Source: Climacium dendroides (Eukaryota; Streptophyta; Bryopsida; Hypnales; Climaciaceae). From it: DNA of 64,000 bases. This document shows positions 23,899 to 34,622 of the stretch, one piece after another. A program made the translations under genes and the position numbers. The notes under the pieces were generated by a model. It saw only the letters and a list, made by a program, of their open reading frames with translations, was not told the origin of the DNA and did not search any database. The stretch covers positions 8,184,001 to 8,248,000 of the forward strand of contig OX467092.1 of the NCBI GenBank assembly GCA_950106755.1. The letters are read 5' to 3'. Position 1 is the stretch's first letter; each line of letters begins with the position of its first letter.

Positions 23899-26800
23899 CT
23901 TCAAGAGATTTTTAGGTCTTGGCCAAGAAGAGTAGGGAATAGCAGAATGAAGAACAAGCCAGCCGCATCGAAATTGAAGAAACCACAGTTGTCAGATCCG
24001 GAAGTGGAGGCTGACGAAGAGATGGAAGATGCGCTCTCTCCAAGCGCACATTTTCATGAGGAAAATCGTACGTCCTGTGAGTAACGGCCTGGTATTTTAG
24101 AAGACGAGGGTAGAGAGCTACCAAGATCAATTCGACCTCCAATTCGTGAAGGGGCACCGAGGCCAATGGAAGGTGGATACTGTCTTCCTCAGCCGGATAG
24201 TCGCCGTTGTTCAGAGTGGGTGGATGATTACCATTACCCATACGGACAATCATCCGATGGAATGTACTCCACTTCATTCAGATAGCCGTGGCCTCCTGCT
24301 CCACATGGCGGCCCAAGTAATTACGATGGACGTGGTCTGCCGTATGGCAGTGGAAGTAGGCAATATGATGGAGCACCCGAATTCCACGGCCCAAGAGGTA
24401 TTGCGTTCTTCCCATAGATGTTGTGCCTGTAGGATGTTCAGCAGCTTCATTGCGTCCATTGATCTGAGAAGCAGACGTTGTGGAGGTAATGCATTGTCGC
24501 TGAAACTTCCTTGTCTACTTCACCGTTTTTGTTCTGACGGTAGTTCTGGGTGGTCCATTCCTATCAAATATGGCTGCCGTGAATTGAGGGCAAATAGAAC
24601 TTGTTTATGCTCCTATGTGCCTACTATACTTCGCGACTGAGCTCTATACAATCCTGTTCATAATGTGTTTTTTCCATAGAAAACACAACTCCCCTACAAA
24701 TTGAAGAGAAGTGAGCAGAGGGACCCTCTGTAGAAGAATCCCTTTTGTTTGAATATGTGTGACAAAATGTAACTTGTTTCATTTCCTCCAATTCCGTAGG
24801 ACGACGCTTTGCGTACAGTGTCGCAGGTAACGTGTGAAATTCTGAACTTTTTGGTCAATCTGTAGCTTCCGGCGATTCCTCATTCAATTATTCTGAATTT
24901 CGTTTTCCACAACAGCAACAGTATTACAGTAATATAGTGTAGCTTCAAATGTAACAATGCGTAGTCCTTTGTCAACCATCCATCAATCAACAGGAGCTCA
25001 TTCTGTTGGCTGTGCAGAATTTTTCTATGACAGCCACAGAGGGGATTTCCAGAGACCGAGTCGAGAATATGAAGACCGACGTCAATATGATGAAGGTCGA
25101 TATGAACGACGGCCAGAGTTGCACTTACTCGATTTAGAGGGCACTACAGGGAAGCCACATCCCTACAGCAGCATATAAGGCAGCAACCCCCCTCCATCGT
25201 CCTCAGCCATTGTCGTGAATGAAGGTCGCGATGAAGGTAAGAGCAGTGTGTATGGAGAGGAACGTAAGAGGACTACACGTCGACCACTGTTCTTGAATAA
25301 GGAAGGATTTCCCAAAGGGAAAATGGCAGGCCTTCTCCATTCAGATATAGTATCTTTTGTGAAGGATATGAATCCAGCTGAGGGGTGGGAGAAAACAAAC
25401 GAACGATGCCAAGCAGAGATTGATAGACCGCGTTCATGTTGAGTATGAATTTTATGGCGATTCAAATATGTTGAGTGACAAGTATTTGCGGAAAACTGTG
25501 GGACAAGGCCTAACCAGCTTCAGGTACTACTTGAATCAACTAATTGACAAAGCAGCGAAGAAACCAGCAGACTTGAAGGAATCGTACTGGAAGGCATTGA
25601 AAGCGAAAAGAGAGAGTAAAGAGACCCAACAGAAATCTGAGTACATGGCGTCCATTGCGAGAGGGAGAGGGTCAAAGAACACTACGAAGAAAGTAATGCA
25701 AGAAGCTGTGCTTGTGCAGTTGGTGAGGACAAGCAATGCTCTTCTTTTTTCCATTTCTTCAGCATTTCCTTCTTAGTTTTCGATGTCTCTTATGCCGTAT
25801 ATGTCACGCAGGCAAAGGAAAAGCAACGAGAGCCCTACATTGAAGAAATTGAAGCCGCAGTGGAGAAAGAGTGGGTAGTGGTACAACAAGAAGCTATGGA
25901 AAAAAGGAGACAAAGAACATCAACGAAAGCAAACAACGCAGCAATGCAGTTGACAAAGGAGTTGACGAAGCGAGTAGCTGTATTGGAGGCGTTTATGACT
26001 GAGTGCGAGCCCGTTTTGAAATCTTGGAAGCGCATGAAATTCGAAGTGCAGGAGGAGGACCTGCCGAACAAGAGCCCAGCACACGTTGTCGATGTTGATG
26101 AGGAACCACTCCTACTCACTAAGGAGGCGCACGAGTCAGCAGAAGTTGTTGAAGAGGAAGTGGTGGTTGAGGTGGAAGGAACCCACGAAGATAGTGAGGA
26201 CGCAGACGGCAGCGACGAATGCAAGTCATCAGGTAACGAAGAGAGTAGTTCGGAGGAGGAGGACAACTCTGATGACAAGAAAATAGTTCCAGAGCCCGTA
26301 GCAACTACCGTAGTGGAGCCGGACGTGGAATTGGTTGCAGCTCCAGCAGCTGTTGTAGTCGCTGACCCACATGTGGCATGCAAGTCTGTTATACAGGAAG
26401 TGAAGTCGGTTGGACATCGTCAGTGTGAATTGCAGAAAGGGGTTACCCGACAAAGTGGACAACTCATAGGAAAAGCGAAGCAGGTACGCTTCCTATGTAA
26501 AGTGCTCAGAAGTAGTGATGCATTAGTTTGATGTAGAATACTGAAGAATGGGTCCACATTGATGAAGTTCATGCTGATGCATACTCTGGAAGTGTACAAT
26601 CTCTTGATTTTGTGGACTTAGGTTGTTGTACAGGGAAGGACCTCTGCTTGCTCTGCAGAGAAGCTTACGTAAGCTACAAAGGATATTGAAGTAAGCATAA
26701 CCAACCATGTCGTACTCTGTGCAACTAGAATATGTACTTTCAGGATATGCGTCTTCTTTGGATTTTCTGTATCTTAGAATGCATTGGTTGTGTATGAAAG

Positions 26801-27058
26801 AAAACACGCTTTGTTGCAGAGGGCGGTAGTTTTGGAGAAGAAAGATCCACCTGCCAGAGCTCCGAAGAGGCAGAAGATTGACGATGAAGGAGATGACGAC
26901 GTTGTATTATTGGACAACGACAAGACATTTGACAAAGGAAAGAATGCAAAAGGCAAAGGGAAGACCGGTAGAAGCAATCGGAAGACTATGAAACAAGCTG
27001 AGGTCAAAGGCCAAGGCAAAGGAGGAAAGGTATGTAGCCCACAATGTCTACCGTAATG
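23899..27058 (+). pseudogene. Ptta/TNPA-like second gene of CACTA-2, decayed
   Basis: Exons by splice borders: 23899-24397, about 24943-25722, 25812-26483 and 26778-27029. The first exon is basic/acidic then rich in P, G, Y and S (GGPSNYDGRGLPYGSG). The second has a basic stretch, then KYLRKTVGQGLTSFRYYLNQ and ESYWKALKAKRESKETQQ with KSEYMASIARGRGS, the W...S...R pattern of the Ptta/En/Spm transposase family (PF03004). The third has a coiled-coil-like start then a long Glu/Asp/Ser-rich tract. The fourth has an NLS-like APKRQK and a Lys/Gly-rich tail. Stops at 24079, 24284 and 25176 and a frameshift near 25430 break it. Its job in related elements is to bind subterminal repeats. It faces away from the TNP2 gene. 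Confidence 0.75.
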
Positions 27059-27672
27059 TGGACATGTGTGGAAGTGAGCACTTGCGATTCCCATGATCTG
27101 GTGAATGACAATCTTGAGATTGAAGTCCATGGTAATTCTCTTCCATTCTGTTTCATGTCTGCTTGCAAGACTGTCGATTAGGTTGTTGGGGAAAATTCTT
27201 GAAAACCCGTTTCTCCAAATTCCACATTAATGTTTTCATTGCGGAAATGCATAAATAAGTAGGACATAGGGATAGGACGTATGACTTTGTTCATGTTTTG
27301 AGTAGTCTTTCATGTATGAGTTTCTATGTTCTTCAAAATTACTGTAGCATAAGGTTCAACGATTAGGAACACCAAACAATACGCAGTGGATGTCCAGCAC
27401 ATCCTCTGACAATATGTTTGGTATGTTACAGAAAGCTAAGTGAGCTTGAAGCGTAATGGGGCGTTGGAAAGTGCCCAATGTAAGTTGTCACGCTCTTAGT
27501 GGGCCTTACCAAATGGAAGTCATTGTTGGTTCACGAGTTTCGAGAATTTGAAGTTCAATTCTGTATTCACAGGAGAGACGGGAATTTCTAGGCTCGATAA
27601 CCTTGAGAGGTTTCGGTGCCACATGCATCTGAAGAGAAATTAGGAACTGAAATAATTGATTGATGATGGCAA

Positions 27673-27960
27673 GTGATGACCGATGTGGTTGGGGAAGTTA
27701 TGTTGTTGGAAAATTTGGAACCAAGAAAATTATTGGGGACAAGTAATGTAGTTCACTCCGACTTTGACAAAGATGTAGTCCCTATGCCAGGTCGGTTACA
27801 GCAGAATTTGATACGCCTTTCTTTAAAGACAGTACATGCTTTGGATGCACCCCTTCCTTTTGTAGAATTTGACAGCAACGGAAAAGTGTTGTGCAGCACA
27901 TTGGGGCAAGCTTTCAGGAGGCGCTGCGATATATGGTGGCCGGCTCCACCTGGATTGTAG
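27673..27960 (+). other. Exon-like open frame, unrecognised
   Basis: About 95 codons including HALDAPLPFVEFDSNGK, with codon-like composition and no family I recognise. It lies between the Ptta-like gene and the ETO1-like fragment in CACTA-2 and could be a further captured exon or an extension of either. The surrounding 27060-29300 shows nothing else I can name. Confidence 0.3.
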
Positions 27961-29309
27961 AGATGCTAAGAGGCAGGCTTCATGGACAGGGAGGGCCAAT
28001 TTTTCGTAGTTCTATTTAAAAGTATTTCAACGAATTCTAATGGATTACAGACTTCAAACTGTTCTGTATGTATGTCGTCAAGGACTCTGGTGCATGCAAT
28101 GTTTTCTTGGCTGTACAAAAGTTGTGTACAAATGAGGTCCATTGAGTACATCATTTGCAATGGAGCAGAGCATGAAGGACTACAAATGTGGAAAGTATGT
28201 TAACAGGCCGCTTTGTTGTTCATTTAGGCCTACATATTGTTTGCTAAGAAATTCATGTCTGTATCACTGATTCAAGGCAGGACTAGCTCATCTTCAGCGG
28301 TAGAGGCATCCTATTCAAAAGCTAGTGTTGTAAATGATAGAGAACATGACTAATGATTAAAATTGTTTTGTGCCAGGTTCTGCAATACTAATCAGGTTAG
28401 AATGTTATGACGCAGTGGTATTTTCATGAATTCAGAGATTAGTTAGTAATCAAACGGGAAGGTTGGTTGGTCTTTGTTATGTTCGTGTGTGTTGATGAAT
28501 TAAGCGTATGAAGGTAGGAAAATCCCCTACTCTGCGGACATTCACTCAGCCTCTGTGGATGTTATGTAGAATGTTGGAATGTTGACGGTATACGATGCTG
28601 TAGACAAGGCAAGACTATCATGCTTTGTGTGTAGGTGATAGCAATTTTTTGTTTTCTCAACAAACCAACGTCGAGAAGGGAGACAGATTGACATGTGAAG
28701 ACTGTTTACCTTCCCTCAAATTCAATGTTGTACTCTTTGTACTTAGGCAGCTATAGATCTCGATTGGTGTGCCCAGACACGCATAACTGAAAGTCACCAT
28801 GTTTACAAATGATTAGGTAATTTGAATGAGGTTGTGTTGTCAGGAATGGGCCACAGAAGACATGCCTGTCATTTTATTCCTCTTATGTTTGTTGCTTTGA
28901 ATAGAATGTATTTGAGGTTGTTCAGAAGTTCTGCTGTGAACCTTCAATTTCTTTGGGGGGGTGCCAATTATACTTGATTAGTACATTGGTCACACCATCT
29001 TTTGCCCCTTCGTCTCTTGCTCGACCAATCTCTGAATACATCAGGTCAAACTCTGAGCTTCAGTATGATACGCAGTGGTGACAATGATTGAATTTGTGTT
29101 AATGCAGTATCTCATTGTCGAAATAGAGTGACCGTCCTATTGAACCTTACTTGAAGCTTGTACATTAGATTTGTACTGTAGCTGAGATGTACGTGCAGTA
29201 GGAGACAATAGCCGAAGAGGGCGAGGCCACATTTATTTGGGAACAATCTTCTGTGTTCTGAGGTCTTGTTGAGACCGAACTTTTCCAACGAAGCGGTCAT
29301 TGAGGTCGA

Positions 29310-31330
29310 GAGCACGCATTTTTGGTACACGAGGAGCTTCGGAAACGACATAGTCTTCAATTTGAATGGACAACAAGTCCAGTGGAATGGGCAGAGAATA
29401 TAGCGGACTTGTCAGTGGCCTTGTGTACCATGTTCAATGGTCATTTTGCAGGAGCTCTAATATCTCGGAATAGGTTATCCGGAAATGGCATGTCATTGAC
29501 AGGTATGAGGGTTGTAGACCACTTCAGTAAAATAGGCCGACTAACAGAACTTTCAACGAAGATGCTTTTGGAAATAGTATCTTCCGCACACTTGTTTAGC
29601 TGCGGGACAATGAAGGATGCTTTTCACCCAAAATGTAGCTACCTTGGTCCAAAGTAGGCATGACGTACTAACATTTCTGGAATATGTGTTACAGAAAGGT
29701 ACAGGAGCTTCAGCACGAGTTTGCTTGTAGGTGTACTTCCTCGAGCTTACCAACTCTCAGAAAATTCAACCTCCGATAATTTGTAAGTATTCATTCTACT
29801 TCCGAAGTGCAGGAACGACTTACAAGTGATGGTCTTCTTTTCTTTGCCTTGTACACCTTCTTAAGCTGAATTAGTGTTGAAGAGAGCATGTGTTGTAATC
29901 ATAATGTTGCTTTATTGTAGGGGCAGAGACGTTGTAGGTATGTGAAAGGCCGAAATCTTTGCCATTCCACCAACGAGTTTTCGTTTTGTTTGCTAGGAAA
30001 GAATATAATTGAGCTCTGGGATAATTCGAGGCTATTGTGGAGCAAGGACATGTTCACTCATGGAGTGCAGTAGTAAGAATTATAGCTCTGAAGGGTCTAT
30101 AGGCAGCTACATATGAATAAATTGCAGTTGTTGTTGCCAATTACAAATCCAAAGGGTGGATGATTCAGGGAACACCATTATATAGTGAGGAAAATGAAAA
30201 GATAGCAGGTCTAATCAAAGCTTCTGAGGTGGACGCAACCCTAACATATCCGTACAATTATTGTGTTGCCACTCCTCTGGATGAACTGAACGTGGAAGCT
30301 GTAATTATAGAGATGAAGAGGATCTTGGGATTCCACGGGACCTTTGAGTACTTTGAAGTGAGAGCTTCTTTCTGTGTAGGTCTTGAAGAATACGAAGGGG
30401 CAGTGCGGGATGTTCGGTCATTATTAGCACTGGACCCGTCGTACATGATGTATGTTGCCCGTCTGCGTACGACTGCATTCCGGAAATTGTGGAGTCAACA
30501 TGTGGAGCAGTGGTCGAAGGCCAATTGCTAAATGCACTTGTACTGCAGGTGGTCTTCGATGGATGATACTGGCTCTACAGGTGTGTTTCATAAAATGTTG
30601 GAATAGTATTCCACAATGGGCTTCTTTTGTTTCCGGTAGCCCCTTCTTTTCTTGCAGTATGTTTTAGCGTACTTTTCCCTTGGACTAAGTTCCGTTGCCT
30701 ACATCTTTTTTTAGATACAGGTATCGTTTTCTTGAATTTTCCTTCATTACAATGTGATGACCGTTCTTCTGCCATTTTGTTGCAAGAATTGCAGGGACCG
30801 TAACATCGTCATGCCTCAATACACTGTAGGAGTGCTTTATATTACAGTTATGCTTCTCATATATTGTCATGATTCCTCGTTAGGAAGGGGCACAGAAGCA
30901 ACTGCATTTTTTCCTTTTTTTGGCAAAAGACGTGGTCCTTCTCCATGTCGGATGCCAATGGAGTGTTCACCTCTGAATTGGTTTCTACAGCTTCTTTGTT
31001 AATGACTTCACAATTTGATTGAATTGATTGTGGACTGCTGTTTAGGTAGAATTGCCCTGAAGCACATATGCACAATCTCGGACTGGCATGGCATAATGCA
31101 GGTACTGACCACGAACGCCTCATTTGTGAAGGTTGGATCTTCTATGATGCAGGTAATTGTGAAGATGCTTTACAAGAGGCACAAGAATCTCTGGGTCATC
31201 AGTGATCATTTCAGGCTTTTCTCTTGCAAGCGTATGCTTTAGCAACTGATGAAGGGTCCATTGATGACCAGGAGAAAACAAGAATGGAAAAATGGATGGA
31301 TTACTGAATGCAAAAGTGCATCTAAATGGA
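29310..31330 (+). pseudogene. Captured ETO1-like BTB-TPR gene fragment
   Basis: Conceptual translation in shifting frames follows ETO1/EOL proteins, which are substrate adaptors targeting ACC synthases to CUL3 E3 ligases in ethylene control. At 29335-29640 is the BTB domain: NDIVFNLNGQQVQWNGQRI, then after a frameshift MFNGHF, LSGNGMSLTGMRVVDHFSK and LSTKMLLEIVSSAHLFSC. At 29640-29760 comes SRHDVLTFLEYVLQKG. At 30140-30640 is the TPR region: GWMIQGTPLYSEENEK, KASEVDATLTYPYNY, LEEYEGAVRDVRSLLALDP, QHVEQWSKANC, then RWSSMDD. At 31045-31300: HERLICEGWIFYDAGNC and SFQAFLLQAYALA. Stops and shifts occur throughout (30529, 30605, around 31212). Host genes carried inside CACTA elements are well known. 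It is on the same strand as the Ptta-like gene; chimeric transcripts are possible. Confidence 0.85.
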
Positions 31331-33199
31331 TTCTTTAATTGCAGCTGGAGGTGCAGTATTGTAGTTTTGCATTTCCTTGTCATGCTCTTGTCATGTTCCA
31401 ATTCGGGTGTAGGAGGTGCATAGTATAGGATCCTAGTTCAAAAGATAGAGCCCCTTGTGCTTCAAAAGATAGAATGACAAAATGAAGCAGTGCTTGCAAT
31501 GGCATGCACTGCATGCTGAATATGTAGGGTTACAGGAAATATTTAGGATAGCAGGAAATCATTTAGGGTTCCAAGACATTTCTAGGGTTACAAGCGTTGG
31601 GAATCATGTTCCCACTAACAGGGAAGTGCCAAGCACTCTGTTCAAGCGAACATACTTTTATGAAATGAAACAGTTCTTTATATTAATTTCTGTTAACATT
31701 CTCTCATGTATGTCAATGTTTTCTTGTTTGTGAACAAGATTAAACAGGAGGCAATCGAAGTTGTCGTGTTCATCAGAACACATTTGCATTAAATCATATT
31801 GTTCGAAATTATAGGTGCTGTTGAGCGTGACGTTGGAGAACATGAAATTTTTAGCTACAAATAATTATAACGTCTTCTGAATGCGAAATTATGTTTTTTG
31901 AAATAGGAAATTGTATTTCCGGGAACATGGTAGCGTTCGTAAGAGCATAACTACATCGTTTGAAACACAGTCGTTAATGTTGACCGACGCGTTAGGAAAG
32001 AATCCCATCTTGACATGTGGCAAGCGGGATCATAGGAGTCCACGTGGACAAGCATACTGCGCAACAGATGTCTGCCATCTAGTGCAAATTGTTCCACGTA
32101 GGCTACCTTATTATATCCAACCTCTTCGAAACACTAAAAGAAATTACACGTAGACAATGACAGCGTGGACAAACTGCGTTTCTCTAAACAATGTAAACAT
32201 TCACATGAACGCAAAAATAGGGACACAACGCTGGAATTCGGGCTCGTTCGGAACGCATTTCTCAACAGAATCCATATGATACTTCCCTGTTCGCCAAAAT
32301 CGTTTACAGAAACGTGTTTTTCGCGTTTGGAACCTGTTTTTTCCAGCACATTTTTCTTCTAGTGCTTGTAATTCTGGGAAGTCTTGTTGGGCTATGTACA
32401 CTATCACCAAGAAGAAATGCATTGCCAAAATTGTCTCCAATGGCAAGAGCACCCCTACCCCAACCTACTCTAGATTTTGGAACCAATACTCATTCACAAG
32501 ACCAAGATCCAAGAAGTTCTTCTTCTGCCCAGACGACATTGATCGTTGTGTCAAGGTCTCGCTTTGTAAGTGGGTGGATAATTTCTCTGTGGACCAAGAG
32601 AGACCTCCTATTCCTCCCATGTGGCCTGTGAAGTTGGGCACTAACCTCACTCGCCCGGAGATCTTGAAGCTTGAGAATGCCGGCTTTCAATTGCCACAAA
32701 AAGAACGGATCACTCCAACAACTTTGCTCCTCCCCTCGACCTCTCCGGTGTGGATGTTCCACACAATCTTGACTTTTACCCTATTTCAAGGCAGTCTAAG
32801 TCTACGCGACGCTCCACCTACGTACCATCAGCAAAACAAATGCAAATGATTGTGTCCGCTTGTGCTATGCAGGGAACCATCTTGAAAATAACAATGATTC
32901 CTCATCCCAGATTTGGATGTATTATCAATCTGCAGTCCAAACCTGCTCCAACACAATCAATTTACCAACTCACAGTGAGCTCCCTCCCTGATTGCACTTG
33001 CCCAGCCTTTAAAGACATGATTACCAAGTTCGGCTGCAAGAGACATTCGTTTCTACATTGTAAGCATTTGTACTTCCTCTTTGTCAAGGTCTCTAAGTTA
33101 GATCCAGAAGTGAACTTGTTCATTCACGCCCCAACTTTTAGCTTCAATGAGGTTAAATTCATTCTTGAAGGGGGCCTCTTGACACATTCTAACACCTAG

Positions 33200-34290
33200 A
33201 CTTGTTGCCGGCCTAGGATTACTTTGTCTTTTTATGGATGTGGTCATTTTTTGACCTCACATGTACTTGCTATCTACTCCTTTGGGAAATAAAATGTCAT
33301 GTTCTATGATTTTTATTCACCTCAAATCATTGAATTACAATAATTGTTACCATGTGTTTTTACACCATCTCACTCTGCATACTAACCCGTAAGCCTTTTA
33401 TTTCTTTTTCTCCACTTGATTTCCATTGTGCCAACCTCCTAGATGATTGTGACTTCCACTCATCACCCGATCTTGCTAAAATTGGATCTGGTCAAAATAA
33501 ACCAACATAGCTAATTGTCATTATTTCCTTAAACAGTAGGCAATGTGGCAATAATCTTTTCATCCTCTCATAAAACAACAAAGTCAGGACTTGAAGATTC
33601 CCCTATAACCTTGACCTTCTCTTTCATGTTGACTAAGGTGTCCTCACCATCCACCTCATTTGTCTTCCATTGAATGCCACATTCAAATCAACTACATCAT
33701 TCTAATCTCTATCTACACAAATTGTTCAATCTTCTTCCACTACATTTGCCAGCATCTTGAACTTCTCCACATATCATTGTCACTCCTCCTCCACCTCCAT
33801 ACTTGCGTGGACTGCAAGAATGGAGTCATCTTGTTGTCATCATAATACCATTTTGCAACACTCCTCTCACATTCTGACGATGGATTGAAAGGAACATAAG
33901 GATCTCCTAGACTTACTATGTCCCTGTCCCATCCTATGCCCTCAAATATGTCTCTCTCTCCTCTCCCATCCTAGGCATATTTTTCTACCTTCATATTATA
34001 GGACTATAAAAGTTGTGCTTATATATTGAACTCAAGGCAACTTTGTCAACTACAAAGAATAATCGATGTCATCAGAAATGTAGAGGATCAAATGGCCATA
34101 GCTATGATAATGACAAAAGTGATGGAATAAAAATGAAGCAAGTATATTGCCCAAGTTCCTACTTCCACTTGAGTCAATCTCAAAAATGCCAATCTCTTTG
34201 ATTCTTCCTTAATCCTAAAACAAATAAGTTCAATTTTGTGTTTCCCAAGTCTCTAATTAAATTACAAGTTTGCAAATTAGGACCTTCGTT
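33200..34290. other. 3' noncoding part of the MULE
   Basis: Follows the transposase stop and leads to the right terminal repeat. I see no gene. The reading frames at 33660-33845 and 34013-34201 are short and lack motifs. Confidence 0.5.
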
Positions 34291-34304
34291 GTTTTTTGGG
34301 CCCT

Positions 34305-34612
34305 CAAATTCCACGGTGATAGGTCACAGAAATTATCATTTTGCGTTACCTCGGTTTTAAATAAAATCAAAAGTTTGAAAATTTAGACGCCAATTGATTT
34401 TTTTGCCTTCTAAGTCCACGGTAATAAGTCATACAAATTCTCTATTTTCAAAAGAATCTTGAATATTCTTTAGAATATTCAAATATGTCAATAATAAAAT
34501 CTAAAAATGATAAAAAAAAAAAAACTATTTTTTTTCTAGACTCTCTTTGCTCTCCAAATGTATGCTCTCTGCTCTCTGTTCTTTGCTCACTGCTCACATA
34601 GCAGTGTCGTTC
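34305..34612. repeat. Right MULE terminus
   Basis: Contains CCACGG at 34311 and 34416 in inverted orientation to the left array, a perfect palindrome TTGAATATTC-TTTA-GAATATTCAA-like block near 34450, then a CTCTCTGCTCTCTG tract and GCTCACA matching the left end. The target copy 34613-34622 follows. Confidence 0.75.
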
Positions 34613-34622
34613 GGCCTCTAGT
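34613..34622 (+). repeat. Target-site duplication, right copy (GGCCTCTAGT)
   Basis: Perfect match to 80-89 in the same orientation. Confidence 0.85.

Larger units (their letters stand above)
13879..32364. mobile_element. CACTA-2: 18.5-kb CACTA element with two transposition genes and a captured host fragment
   Basis: Both ends read CACTAGAAGAAAA inward (13-bp perfect terminal inverted repeat) and are flanked by CTT at 13876-13878 and 32365-32367, the 3-bp target duplication of the CACTA superfamily. It holds a TNP2-type transposase (minus), a Ptta/TNPA-like gene (plus), a CACTA-type hairpin MITE and an ETO1-like fragment. The sides 13879-15149 and 31331-32364 show no gene and presumably hold subterminal repeats, though I could not define a clean unit there. 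The insertion lies inside the MULE transposase coding sequence, and excision restores the frame. Many stop codons show it is not autonomous now. Confidence 0.93.
10786..33199 (+). pseudogene. MULE-type transposase (zinc-ligand region, DDE-like core, SWIM finger), broken
   Basis: Coding blocks lie at 10786-13878 and 32365-33199. The N-terminal part has an IIDLSDSS motif (near 11185) like a SUMO-interaction site. At 11620-11910 a Cys/His region (CSSICVGHLQC, CSICSEPPRC, ending GNHQHP) resembles WRKY/GCM1-type zinc domains. The DDE-like core has YDGMYQCIMTIACCDF, then FKGFMADSA running into NWNAVRIVYG. An intron sits at about 12913-12991. The C-terminus ends in CTCPAF...HCKHLYFLF, the CxC...CxH SWIM finger. 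Excising CACTA-2 plus one CTT joins HIARLP to CNSGKSCWAMY in frame. Damage: stops at 10945, 12116, 12230, 12330, 12467 and 13030, frameshifts near 11045, 12120, 12580, 13245 and 32710, the foldback MITE at 13441 and CACTA-2. Family assignment is firm; it is not functional. Confidence 0.85.
90..34612. mobile_element. Composite Mutator-like element (MULE), 34.5 kb with nested insertions
   Basis: The 10-bp direct repeat GGCCTCTAGT lies immediately outside both ends (80-89 and 34613-34622). Target duplications of 9-11 bp are typical of the Mutator superfamily. The two ends are inverted relative to each other: counted from each target copy, TGTGAGC falls at exactly positions 15-21 of both termini, followed by a GAGAGCAGAGAG-type tract, and further in both carry a TATTACCGTGGA motif. 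Inside are a MULE-type transposase gene (plus, from 10786) and a methylase-like gene (minus, from 10687). Subtracting CACTA-1, the foldback MITE, CACTA-2 and one copy of each target site leaves about 12.0 kb. The terminal repeats are degenerate, so the copy is old. The boundaries rest on the direct repeat plus the aligned ends, not on comparison with another copy. Confidence 0.85.

Noticed and set aside
34449..34475. GAATATTC-TTTA-GAATATTC palindrome as a heat-shock element
   Set aside because: Matches the pattern loosely, but lies in a degenerate transposon end with no gene start nearby.
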